From assembly GCA_014238065.1 (NCBI GenBank), contig JABABU010000018.1:1-57641 (forward strand): 57,641 nt of DNA, read 5' to 3'. A program made the position numbers and the translations under genes. Of this stretch, positions 44,002 to 51,694 are shown in pieces (positions within the stretch are counted from its first letter, which is position 1; each line of letters opens with the position of its first letter). The stretch comes from Actinomycetota bacterium. Lineage in GTDB: Bacteria > Actinomycetota > Acidimicrobiia > Acidimicrobiales > Poriferisodalaceae. Below the pieces are notes generated by a model, which saw nothing but the letters and a program-made list of their open reading frames with translations, ran no database searches and was not told where the DNA came from.

Positions 44002-44262
44002 TCAGCGGACCTGATGACGAACGACATCGAAGACGCTCATTCGCACGTACCGATAGCTTTCCCGGGGAAGGTAGTTGAACGGCTCCGGTGGGAGAGGTCC
44101 ATTGGCTTGCCTCCCCCTTGGCCGCTCGCATCGTTGCCGTTTTCGGGCGTCGTTGGGCCCGTGAAATCCGACCGACTGGCCGCGGTCGACCTCGAGGTGG
44201 GATCCGTCGAGTGCTCGAATGTTCCCGAAGGCCTCCGATGTCGCACTCACCGGAAGTGTCAT
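44002..44262 (-). pseudogene. decayed ABC-transporter ATPase N-terminal fragment
   Basis: The 86-codon frame includes AFGNIRALDGSHLEVDRGQSVGFHGPNDARKRQ. This matches the opening of ABC-type ATPases (F-G-x-x-x-ALDGVxLEV-x-x-G-x-x-x-GF-x-GPNGAGK-T), with the Walker A reduced to GPNDARK. After that the homology disappears (arginine- and proline-rich text) and no signature or Walker B motif follows. I read this as the remnant of a deleted drug-type ABC gene. It lies 9 nt downstream of the SelW-like gene on the same strand. The neighbouring 43874-44001 contains no convincing gene. Confidence 0.5.
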
Positions 44263-44271
44263 GTCGTCAGG

Positions 44272-44532
44272 TCAGGTTCCGTACTCGCGAATGTCAGGTC
44301 CTACGATTTCGCGCACGAGACCGAGAATTTCCCCCGGCATGGCGTGTCGCCCGGTCTCGTGCTTCGAGTAGACCAGATCGCCGTTGATCTCGACGTCGAA
44401 GATGCCACTCGGCCCTGGCTTGATGACGACTTCGTCGACAACGTGCTGATAGGTGCTCAGCACTTCGGTGGCCGCACTCACGGCGCGGGCTGAATAGTCT
44501 CAAGGCAAGCAGTATGTGATGGAGACCTTCAT
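44272..44532 (-). CDS. putative selenoprotein: SelW/Rdx-family protein with CxxU motif (Sec11)
   Basis: Reading the minus strand from ATG 44532 gives MKVSITYC-LP-U-DYSARAV, in which UGA 44502-44500 is residue 11. C8-L-P-U11 is the CxxU redox motif of SelW/SelT/SelH (Rdx) proteins. The rest (AATEVLSTYQHVVDEVVIKPGPSGIFDVEINGDLVYSKHETGRHAMPGEI) is the standard Rdx continuation, including the PGxxGxFxVxxNG strand and the G-R-x-P helix. The total of 86 residues is the normal length, whereas the frame after the UGA alone would lack the active site. A SECIS-like hairpin follows. ATG 44553 is in frame seven codons earlier. It lies 64 nt downstream of the thiamine ABC ATPase gene. A thioredoxin-like redox role is inferred. 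Confidence 0.85.
44472..44499 (-). promoter_or_regulatory. predicted bacterial SECIS element downstream of UGA 44502
   Basis: On the minus strand CCGCGC (44488-44483) pairs with GTGCGG (44477-44472; one G-U) around the loop CGTGA (44482-44478). The loop starts 17 nt after the UGA and has G at its second position. Loop sequence, C-G closing pair, stem length (6 bp) and distance are identical to the hairpin after UGA 5717, although the stem bases and the genes are unrelated. This is what a shared SelB binding site would look like. Confidence 0.78.
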
Positions 44533-44596
44533 GGGCAGCGCGCGCGTCGTCATGGGTCACTTCTAGCTGGCGACCTGCTGCGCCGCAACACTCGGG

Positions 44597-45247
44597 TCAG
44601 GTCGATGCCTCCATGACAACGGTTCTGTCCGCGACTCTGCGGGCTTCGTCGCGGTCGTGAGTGACGAACAGCACTGTCGTTCGGGTGCTGGTGAAAATCG
44701 CCCGGAGATCATCGGCCAAACGGTCGCGAAGGTCTCGGTCGAGCGACCCGAGTGGTTCGTCGAGAAGCAGCAGTCCTGGTTCGGGCGCCAGCGCCCTGGC
44801 CAGAGCGACTCGCTGCTGCTGACCGCCGCTCAGCTCGTCGACGCCGCGATCGCCGTAGCCGGGAAGCCCGACCAGCGCGAGCATCGCCTCGACTCGCGAG
44901 GTTCTGACATCGAGCGGCATCTTCTGCATGCGAAGCCCGAACTCGATGTTTCCTGCGACGTTCTTGTGAGGAAACAGGGCGTTGTCCTGAAACATCATCC
45001 CGATGCCTCGCAGGTGTGTCGGTACGTCGGTGACATCGATCCCGTCCCAGACCACGGACCCTGTCGATGGGGTGACGATGCCGGTGATGGCAGACAGGAC
45101 GCTGCTCTTGCCGCATCCTGATGGTCCCAGCAGTGCCACGACTTCGCCAAGTGAGACTGACAAGTCGAAGCCACTGACCGCAACGACATCGCCGTAGCGC
45201 ACGGCGATGTCGGTCAGTGTGAGGCCCGAAGTTGGTTCAGAAGTCAC
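44597..45247 (-). CDS. thiQ: thiamine ABC transporter ATP-binding protein (ThiQ-like)
   Basis: The 216-residue ATPase has Walker A GPSGCGKS, Q-loop MMFQDNALFPHKNV, signature LSGGQQQR, Walker B LLLLDEPLGSLD and H-loop FVTHDRDEA, all intact. The short length without a regulatory C-terminal domain fits ThiQ. It energises the membrane permease encoded just upstream, whose stop codon lies inside this gene's first codons (11-nt overlap). Identification as thiamine-specific comes from the binding protein and the TPP riboswitch at the head of the operon. Confidence 0.88.
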   Translation of the reverse strand: MTSEPTSGLTLTDIAVRYGDVVAVSGFDLSVSLGEVVALLGPSGCGKSSVLSAITGIVTPSTGSVVWDGIDVTDVPTHLRGIGMMFQDNALFPHKNVAGNIEFGLRMQKMPLDVRTSRVEAMLALVGLPGYGDRGVDELSGGQQQRVALARALAPEPGLLLLDEPLGSLDRDLRDRLADDLRAIFTSTRTTVLFVTHDRDEARRVADRTVVMEAST

Positions 45248-46871
45248 CGGTGTCTCCGATCCGGAACCGCTCGATCACGAGGACTGCACACACTGTCACT
45301 CCCATGAGGATGGTGCTCATCGCCATCGCCTGCCCGAAGTTCGCGGCGCCGGGTCGCGACAGATACCTGACGATCGCGGTCGGCAGCGTCGGGTGTTCCG
45401 GTCTGGCAATGAACGCCGTTGCACCGAACTCGCCGAGCGAGATGGCGAAAGCGAACCCGGCCGCCGCAAGCACAGATCGCGCCACAAGCGGCACGTCGAC
45501 CGACACCCACGTCTTCCATGGCGATGCTCCGAGAACCCGAGCCGCTTTCCTCAGTCGGTCGTCGACTGCTCTGATGCTGGGCACCAGCAAGCGGATCACG
45601 AAGGGAATGCCGACGAGCGCGTGTGCGATGGGGACCAGCCAGAGCGAGGTGCGAAGGTCGAGCGGCGGTTCGTCGAGGGTGATGAGAATTCCGAAGCCGA
45701 GTGTGGCGGCGGAGGTGCCGAGTGGCAGCATCAGGGTCAGGTCGAGGGTCCTGCCGGCGCGACCGCTCGTGTACGCGATGGTGACAGCAGCAAGGCCGCC
45801 GATGACGACTGCGAGAGCGGTTGCGGCAATGCCGAACCGCAAAGAGTTCCAGATGGCCTCGAGCGGTGTCACGAACATGACACTCGTGCCATCATTCAGC
45901 GCGCTGTAGTTGGCCAGTGTGTAGCGATCCCCTGATCTCAGCGACTCGTGAACGAGTACCAGCAGGGGCGTGAGCATGAACGCAAACGCTGTGGCGAGCG
46001 TGGCGATGACAGCGGCCCCGTGCCGGCCCGAAGGGATCGGCTGGCGGATCGACTGTTCGCTTCGCTGCTGTTCGCCAATCTCGGGTCGTGACCGCATCCT
46101 TCGCTGGAAGACCAGGGTGAGAACCACTATCGACATCTGGAGCATCGCCAGAACGGCGGCGACATCGAGTCGGAGAAATGCGGTCGTCTGGATGTACGTC
46201 TCGACTTCGAGTGTCGTTCGCGCAGGACCTCCGAGAAGTAGGACCACCCCGAAGCTCGTGAAGGAGAACAGAAACACGATGGACCCTGACGCGAGGATCG
46301 ATGGGAGAAGGCGGGGGAGTGTGATCTCCCTCCATGTCGTCCATGGTCCCGCGCCGAGTGTCCTCGACGCCTGTTCTGGGCGAGGGTCGAGCCGTGCCCA
46401 TGCATCGCCGACCGTTCGCACGACGATCGCGACGTTGAAGAAGACATGGGCGATGATGACCGCTGTCACTGTGTCTCTGAGGTTGAGTCCGATCGGGCTT
46501 TTCGACCCCAGCAGCGCGATGAATGCCGTGCCGACGACCACGGTAGGGAGCACGAATGGCACGGTGAACCCGGCGCGTAGCCAGCGCCGTCCGACGAACT
46601 CGAACTTGGCAAAGATCCGAGCAATGGCGATTCCGGCGAGAAGCGTCACACCAGTGGAGACCAACGCCTGCCACGTGGTGAACCATGCGACTTTCCACCA
46701 TCGTTGATTCGTTGCAGTGTCGAGTGTCGCTGCCAGGTCGAGCGAGCCGTCTGGTGCCAGTCCGCGCCACACGATGGCCGTCACGGGCCAGAGGAAGAAG
46801 ACGGCGAGGAAGACAGCGGGAATGACTGCGAGCAACCCGATCGATCGCCCGAACGGCTCTCGTGATGTCAC
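45237..46871 (-). CDS. thiP: thiamine ABC transporter permease, double-domain (ThiP-like)
   Basis: This 544-residue permease has two internally homologous halves of about six helices each, as in ThiP and FbpB-type iron permeases. EAA loops are recognisable in both: ASRTLGAGPWTTWREITLPRLLP in the first and AARVLGASPWKTWVSVDVPLVAR in the second. GTG 46871 (VTSREPFGRSIG) overlaps the stop of the binding-protein gene as GTGA, so an 11-codon longer frame is discarded. It forms the membrane channel with the ATPase at 44597. Confidence 0.9.
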   Translation of the reverse strand: MTSREPFGRSIGLLAVIPAVFLAVFFLWPVTAIVWRGLAPDGSLDLAATLDTATNQRWWKVAWFTTWQALVSTGVTLLAGIAIARIFAKFEFVGRRWLRAGFTVPFVLPTVVVGTAFIALLGSKSPIGLNLRDTVTAVIIAHVFFNVAIVVRTVGDAWARLDPRPEQASRTLGAGPWTTWREITLPRLLPSILASGSIVFLFSFTSFGVVLLLGGPARTTLEVETYIQTTAFLRLDVAAVLAMLQMSIVVLTLVFQRRMRSRPEIGEQQRSEQSIRQPIPSGRHGAAVIATLATAFAFMLTPLLVLVHESLRSGDRYTLANYSALNDGTSVMFVTPLEAIWNSLRFGIAATALAVVIGGLAAVTIAYTSGRAGRTLDLTLMLPLGTSAATLGFGILITLDEPPLDLRTSLWLVPIAHALVGIPFVIRLLVPSIRAVDDRLRKAARVLGASPWKTWVSVDVPLVARSVLAAAGFAFAISLGEFGATAFIARPEHPTLPTAIVRYLSRPGAANFGQAMAMSTILMGVTVCAVLVIERFRIGDTGDF

Positions 46872-47980
46872 CGGACCACGATGTCCGTCCAGTCCTCGAT
46901 CCACCCTTCGCGGCTGGACTCGATGGCCACGCTCGGCAACGAGAGCGGGTTGGCAGGAATGAGGCTGAACTCGACGAACTCAGGCGGTGGAGTGGCATTG
47001 ATGTTCACCGGGAACACGAACATGTTCCACGGGATGTCGTTCTGCGCTTCGACGCCCAACAGGAAATCGATGAACATCTCGGCTGCGGCCGTCTCGGTGG
47101 TCCCGGTCAGGATTCCGACGAACTCTTGCTGACGGAAACAAGAGGCCTCCACCACAGCGGTCGGCGCCTCAGTGGGTGGTGGTTCTGCGAAGAACACTTC
47201 GGCCGGTGGGCTGGACGCGTACGACACGACGATTGGTCTATCGCCACCACCGGCCCATGTGAAGTCGCCGTAGTATGCCTCGGTCCATCCTGGGCTCACC
47301 CGCACGCCATTGGCCCGCAGATCGGCCCAGTAGTTCTTCCAGGTGTATCCGCCGTCGAATCCAAATTCGGCGATCGAGGCCAGAAGGAAAGCGAGGCCTG
47401 GCGAAGAGGTCGCTGGGTTCTGCACGACGAGAAGATCCTTCAGGGCCGGGTCGGTGAGATCGGCCAGTGACTGCGGTGGGGCGACACCGCTGTCGGCAAA
47501 GAAGCCGACGTCGTAGTTGAGGCAGACATCGCCGACGCTGACGGGAAGCAACCGGTTGGTCTCATCGAGCTTGAACTCGTCAGGGATCTCGGCGAGCAGC
47601 GGCGAGTCGTATGCGTCGAGAATGTCGGCATCGAGCGCCCGACTCATGAAGGTGTTGTCGATCCCGAAGATCACGTCGCCGAGTGGATTGCCTGCACTGA
47701 GGATCGATTGATTGAGGGCAGTTCCTGCATCGCCGCTGGTCAGGAGCTCGACGGTGATGCCCGTCTGGGCCGTGAACGCCGCGAGCAGGTCTTGGCTCAA
47801 CGCGAATGACTCGTGGGTGACGAGGGTGATCGTCTTCGGGTTCGATGGGCTCGGTAGCGGCTCAGTCGCAGTCGATGATGTGTTGGTATCGCTGCCGCAG
47901 GCGCCAGCAACGATCGCGATCCAGATGACCAATGTCACCAGACGCGTACGATTCGATGAGAAAACCGTTGTGAGTGGCAT
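46868..47980 (-). CDS. thiB: thiamine-binding periplasmic lipoprotein (ThiB/TbpA-like)
   Basis: The 370-residue solute-binding protein has a signal (LVTLVIWIAIVAGAC) whose Cys makes it a lipoprotein. Then come TITLVTHESFALSQDLLAAF, GDVIFGIDNTFMSRALDADILDAY, PVSVGDVCLNYDVGFF, VVSYASSPPAEVFF and ASCFRQQEFVGIL, each matching the conserved ThiB/TbpA segments. It captures thiamine, or its phosphates, for the ThiP/ThiQ pair. The gene is directly behind a TPP riboswitch whose last helix contains its Shine-Dalgarno AGGGA, so TPP should repress translation. Confidence 0.9.
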   Translation of the reverse strand: MPLTTVFSSNRTRLVTLVIWIAIVAGACGSDTNTSSTATEPLPSPSNPKTITLVTHESFALSQDLLAAFTAQTGITVELLTSGDAGTALNQSILSAGNPLGDVIFGIDNTFMSRALDADILDAYDSPLLAEIPDEFKLDETNRLLPVSVGDVCLNYDVGFFADSGVAPPQSLADLTDPALKDLLVVQNPATSSPGLAFLLASIAEFGFDGGYTWKNYWADLRANGVRVSPGWTEAYYGDFTWAGGGDRPIVVSYASSPPAEVFFAEPPPTEAPTAVVEASCFRQQEFVGILTGTTETAAAEMFIDFLLGVEAQNDIPWNMFVFPVNINATPPPEFVEFSLIPANPLSLPSVAIESSREGWIEDWTDIVVR

Positions 47981-47983
47981 TGC

Positions 47984-48080
47984 ACTGTCCCTTCGCCGGC
48001 ATTATCCGGTCAGGTTCGAGGGGTCGGTGGCGGTGCAGATGCAGGCCACCCTCTCAGCACGCCTCCGCGAGCTCCCCGGG
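47984..48080 (-). promoter_or_regulatory. TPP (thi-box) riboswitch
   Basis: On the minus strand the RNA contains GCTGAGAG (near 48058-48051), then ACCCCTCGAACCTGACCGG, and finally GGATAATGCCGGCGAAGGGA (near 48008-47989). These are the hallmark conserved elements of the thiamine-pyrophosphate riboswitch. The AGGGA ends about ten bases before the ATG of the thiamine-binding protein and would serve as its ribosome-binding site, which points to translational control. The 245 nt between this element and the lipoprotein at 48326 shows no recognisable gene. Confidence 0.92.
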
Positions 48081-48325
48081 CGTGGCCCGAAGCCTAATGC
48101 TCGTCCGGCGTGTGGGGAGTGGACGGCACGGATTGGCATGTTCGAGCGGTGCTCGTACTCCCCGGGCGCATGAGCGCTTCAGCCCGAGAATCGGGACAGC
48201 GCCATCAACGATTCCGAAGTGTGCGGCTCGAAGGCCATCGCCCAGCCAGCGGACTCAGTGCGAATCTGACTCCTGACGCGACGAGATTCACCCACTACAG
48301 TCTCGCCCGTCGTCGGAGGTTGTTT

Positions 48326-48832
48326 GTGCGGGGTATGAGGCTGCTTGGGGTGATGCTGGCGGTGTCGGTGTTTGCTGCGGGCTGTTCGAGCCCCTCTCAG
48401 ATCGGCGAGTTGAAGAGGCAGATCGAAGACGTCCTCAGCAGTGAGCTTCCGAACATTCCGGTCAAGGACGTCAACTGCGGCAGTCCCGATCCGAGTCTCG
48501 ATCCTGGAAATCTCTTCTTCTGCACTGCAGGGGTCGACGGGGGACGGGTCAGGATCGAGGTGTCGATCGATGCGGATGGAATAGCGAGGTATCGCCGCAT
48601 CAACTCGCTGGTCGATCTCGATCGCCTCGAACTCGAGATCACCGAAGATCTGACATTCGACATCGGCATTGCGGTCACCGTCGATTGTGGCGAGGGACAT
48701 CGGGTGCAGGAAATCGGCTCGAATTTCGTCTGCAAAGTCTCTGCCAGCGGCGAGACGCGAGGCGTTCGAGTCACCGTGGAAGATATCGACGCCAACACCA
48801 GTTGGTTTTTCCCGGTTCCTGTTGCGGCCTGA
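48326..48832 (+). CDS. lipoprotein with two DUF4333-like segments
   Basis: The start is GTG 48326, six bases after GGAGG. A 20-residue signal, MRLLGVMLAVSVFAAGC, ends in a lipobox Cys. The 168-residue protein then has two similar segments, each with a helix (LKRQIEDVLSSELPNI; LELEITEDLTFDIGI) followed by V-x-C. In each the Cys-containing strand (VKDVNCGSPDP; AVTVDCGEG) is followed ~20 residues on by another Cys in F-x-C-x-A/V-x. This is the DUF4333 pattern known from actinobacterial lipoproteins. Surface location is expected; the role is unknown. Confidence 0.72.
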   Translation: MRGMRLLGVMLAVSVFAAGCSSPSQIGELKRQIEDVLSSELPNIPVKDVNCGSPDPSLDPGNLFFCTAGVDGGRVRIEVSIDADGIARYRRINSLVDLDRLELEITEDLTFDIGIAVTVDCGEGHRVQEIGSNFVCKVSASGETRGVRVTVEDIDANTSWFFPVPVAA

Positions 48833-48859
48833 CGCGAATCCGATCGCGGGTTGCCAGAG

Positions 48860-50620
48860 ATGATCCTCGTCGACGTTGACGACGTCAGCATGACTCGCCC
48901 GGAGCGGACGTTGTTCCGCGACGTCAAACTCACCATTGCCGACAATGACCGGCTCGGGATTCTCGGCATCAACGGTGTTGGCAAATCCACGCTTCTGGAG
49001 GTGATCGTCGGGCAGGTCACGCCAGAGTCCGGCGATGTTCGACGTGGCCGTGACACCACCGTCGCGATGCTCGACCAGCGGCCTGAGTTCGAAGAGCTGA
49101 CCGTCCGGTCCGCAGTCGGTGAGGGCTGGGAAGCCGAATCGATCCTCGATCGGCTCGGTATGGGTGAGTACTTCGACGCCGATGTCTCGACGTTGTCCGG
49201 CGGCCAGCGGAAGCGTGTCGCTCTGGCCAGAGCGCTGATGGCCGAGGTCGACCTCTTGGTGCTCGATGAACCGACGAACCACCTCGACATCGAGGCCATC
49301 GAGTGGCTCGAGCATCGCCTGGTCGGCCATCGTGGCGGCCTCATCATCGTCACCCACGACCGCCAGCTGCTCGACAAGGTGACAACCAGGGTGCTCGAAC
49401 TCGATCGCACCGGGTGGTTCATGACTGACGGTGGTTACCAGCGTCACCTCCAACTCGCCGCAGAGCGGGCTGAGAAGGCCGACAGGGAAGAGGCGAGCAG
49501 GAAGATCCTCGCCCGACAGGAGCTTGCGTGGATTTCGCGCGGTGCGCGTGCGAGGCGCCGTAAACCCAAAGCTCGAATCACTCAGGCGCGTGCGGTGATC
49601 GACGGGCCGGCGTCGACTCCGTCCTCGCGAAGCGAATCGCTCGCGCTGGACGGCTTTTCGTCGTCCCGGCTTGGTGACAGGGTCATCGACCTCGAAGGGG
49701 TCGCCTTCGCTCATCCATCGAGCCCGATGTTGTTCTCCGGCTTTGATCTCAGCATCGAACCGGGGGCCAGGCTCGGTGTCATCGGACCGAACGGAGCGGG
49801 AAAGTCGACGTTGCTCGATCTCATGGCACGCAGGAGGGAACCCACCGAAGGCTCGGTCGAGTGGGGGAGCACTGTGCGGCTTGGTTATCTTGATCAGGCA
49901 GGGTCGCAGCTCGACCCCGAACTGCGTGTTCGCCAGACACTCACTGGCGACGATGGGCGGCTGACCGTCGAGCAACGGCAGCTGTTGGAAAGGTTCTGGT
50001 TCGACGCTGATGCCCAGCAGGCGTACGTCGGCACGTTGTCAGGCGGCGAGCGTCGACGCCTCGAGCTGCTGATGGTGCTCGGGGCGGGGCCGAACGTGCT
50101 GCTACTCGATGAGCCGACAAACGATCTCGATCTCGACACCCTCAGGGCGCTCGAGAGCTTTCTGGACGGTTGGGTCGGTGCGCTCGTCGTCGTCAGCCAC
50201 GATCGTGTATTTCTCGAACGCACCGTCGAGCAAGTTGTCGCGGTTCGTGAAGGAGTTGCCGAGCGGGTGGGCGGCGGAGATGCGGTGTGGCAAGCAGTTC
50301 GGAGCGGGACGGTGGCCGCTAGAGCCGGGTCGACCTCTGGCTCCGGGGTTGTGTCACCGCCGGCCGCCGCCGTTGATGGCTCGGCCCGGAAACGTCGCTC
50401 GCCTTCCACCTTGCGGCGACTCATCGGCGTGTCAGAGACATCTCTTGTCGAACTCGGCGACAAGCGCGATGAGCTCTCGGTTCAGCTTGCTGGTGCGCCG
50501 GACCACACCCAGCTCGCCGTTATTGGCCAGCGTCTGACCGAACTCGAAGGTGAGCTCGCTGTCGTCGAAGAGGAGTGGCTGGCGCTCTCCGCGGAGCTCG
50601 AAGAAGTCGAGGGACGGTAA
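48860..50620 (+). CDS. ABC-F family ATPase (Uup-like)
   Basis: This is a soluble, 586-residue duplicated ABC ATPase. Domain 1 has GINGVGKS, LSGGQRKR and DEPTNHLD. The linker region (ERAEKADREEASRKILARQELAWISRGARARRRKPKARI) is the ABC-F interdomain arm. Domain 2 has GPNGAGKS, LSGGERRR and DEPTNDLD. The C-terminus ends in a coiled-coil-like stretch (GELAVVEEEWLALSAELEEVEGR), as in Uup. ABC-F proteins act on the ribosome (translation factors or resistance); the Uup branch may also bind DNA. The start is ATG 48860, with TTG 48851 as an alternative. Confidence 0.9.
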   Translation: MILVDVDDVSMTRPERTLFRDVKLTIADNDRLGILGINGVGKSTLLEVIVGQVTPESGDVRRGRDTTVAMLDQRPEFEELTVRSAVGEGWEAESILDRLGMGEYFDADVSTLSGGQRKRVALARALMAEVDLLVLDEPTNHLDIEAIEWLEHRLVGHRGGLIIVTHDRQLLDKVTTRVLELDRTGWFMTDGGYQRHLQLAAERAEKADREEASRKILARQELAWISRGARARRRKPKARITQARAVIDGPASTPSSRSESLALDGFSSSRLGDRVIDLEGVAFAHPSSPMLFSGFDLSIEPGARLGVIGPNGAGKSTLLDLMARRREPTEGSVEWGSTVRLGYLDQAGSQLDPELRVRQTLTGDDGRLTVEQRQLLERFWFDADAQQAYVGTLSGGERRRLELLMVLGAGPNVLLLDEPTNDLDLDTLRALESFLDGWVGALVVVSHDRVFLERTVEQVVAVREGVAERVGGGDAVWQAVRSGTVAARAGSTSGSGVVSPPAAAVDGSARKRRSPSTLRRLIGVSETSLVELGDKRDELSVQLAGAPDHTQLAVIGQRLTELEGELAVVEEEWLALSAELEEVEGR

Positions 50621-50629
50621 CGTCAGCCC

Positions 50630-50773
50630 ATGGTCAGACGCCCTACTCACGACAAGTCAGGCAAGATTCTCCCGTTCCGGGTACGTCAACCGGTCGCTTT
50701 CTGGGTGGTGATGTTGGTGTCGGTAGGGATGATTGTTTCGCTCCTCGGGTCGGCGCTGTTGCTGCTGCTGTGA
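50630..50773 (+). CDS. 47-residue single-helix membrane protein
   Basis: ATG 50630 opens a 47-codon frame with a basic N-terminus (MVRRPTHDKSGKILPFRVRQ) and one long hydrophobic helix (AFWVVMLVSVGMIVSLLGSA, then a leucine run). Its TGA overlaps the GTG of the alpha/beta hydrolase gene (GTGA at 50770-50773), the coupling style used throughout the window, and it starts 10 nt after the ABC-F gene. This coupling and the clear helix make it a likely real gene, though it is below the usual length cutoffs. Function is unknown. Confidence 0.6.
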   Translation: MVRRPTHDKSGKILPFRVRQPVAFWVVMLVSVGMIVSLLGSALLLLL

Positions 50774-51687
50774 GTAAATCCGATCCGGCGTCCGACGCGT
50801 TCGTCTACGACGAGTTTGCGTACTTCGCAGAGAACATGACCGACCTCGGGTGCGAACCCGTCCGCGCAGACGTGGCCCGCGTGTCACATGATGTCGGCGA
50901 CAGAGCAATCAGCGGCCTTCTCTGGGGCGACGATCCTTCGATCGTGTTCGTGCACGGTTCGGCTCAGAATGCGCACACGTGGGACACGGTCGTCTTGTTG
51001 CTCGGCCGGTCGGTGCTTTCCGTCGACCTTCCAGGGCATGGCCACTCCGGTTGGCGAGACGACAGGGCCTACTCACCCAGCAACATGGCTGACGATGTGG
51101 CGTCGATGATGAGCGAATTTGCGCCCAATGCCAGGGCAGTGGTCGGAATGTCACTTGGTGGCATGGTGACCATGGCGCTCGCGAGCCGCCACCCCGAGCT
51201 CGTCGACAAGTTGGTGACAGTAGATGTGACTCCGGGCGTCACTCGAGCGAAGGCGAAACACATCCACGATTTTGTGGCCGGCCCGCAGGACTTCCCCTCT
51301 TTCGCCGAGATCTTCGAGCGGACGGTCCAGTTCAACCCGACTCGCTCGGCGTCCTCGTTGCGCCGCGGCATCATCCACAACGCACTCCGAAAGTCCGATG
51401 GTTCTTGGCAGTGGCGCTACGACCGTCGTGGTCCCGCCCCCGGTGCCGACGTGTCGAAGCCGACGTCGCCAACGGATCTCTGGTCTGATGTCGAGACCAT
51501 CGTGGCCGACCATCTCCTGGTCCGCGGCGGCGCGGATGGTTCGGTGGTCGACGACGAGGATGTCGCGGAGCTGGCGAAGCGACGACCGGCGTCTCGCGTC
51601 GTCGTCGTGCCCGATGCTGGCCACAGCATTCAGGGTGATCAGCCAGAGGCACTCGCTGAAATCGTCGCTGACTTCGTCGACGGCTGA
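50770..51687 (+). CDS. alpha/beta hydrolase
   Basis: This 305-residue alpha/beta-hydrolase fold has the oxyanion segment FVHGSAQNAHTWD, SVDLPGHGHS, the nucleophile elbow VVGMSLGGMV (Ser), and the catalytic His in VVPDAGHSIQGDQPEALA. The acidic member lies in the HLLVRGGADGSVVDDED strand. Ester or C-C hydrolase activity is possible; the substrate is unknown. GTG 50770 was chosen because of its overlap with the preceding small membrane gene. The upstream extension in this frame lies inside the ABC-F and small-ORF genes and is not used. Confidence 0.88.
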   Translation: MSKSDPASDAFVYDEFAYFAENMTDLGCEPVRADVARVSHDVGDRAISGLLWGDDPSIVFVHGSAQNAHTWDTVVLLLGRSVLSVDLPGHGHSGWRDDRAYSPSNMADDVASMMSEFAPNARAVVGMSLGGMVTMALASRHPELVDKLVTVDVTPGVTRAKAKHIHDFVAGPQDFPSFAEIFERTVQFNPTRSASSLRRGIIHNALRKSDGSWQWRYDRRGPAPGADVSKPTSPTDLWSDVETIVADHLLVRGGADGSVVDDEDVAELAKRRPASRVVVVPDAGHSIQGDQPEALAEIVADFVDG

Positions 51688-51694
51688 CTTCGTG

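Noticed and set aside
44272..44481. Stand-alone 69-residue Rdx-like gene starting at GTG 44481
   Set aside because: It would lack the CxxU active site that is encoded in frame just upstream of it; its GTG also lies within the SECIS-like hairpin.
48179..49975. 598-codon minus-strand frame opposite the lipoprotein and ABC-F genes
   Set aside because: Overlaps two genes with complete motifs on the other strand; no recognisable family.
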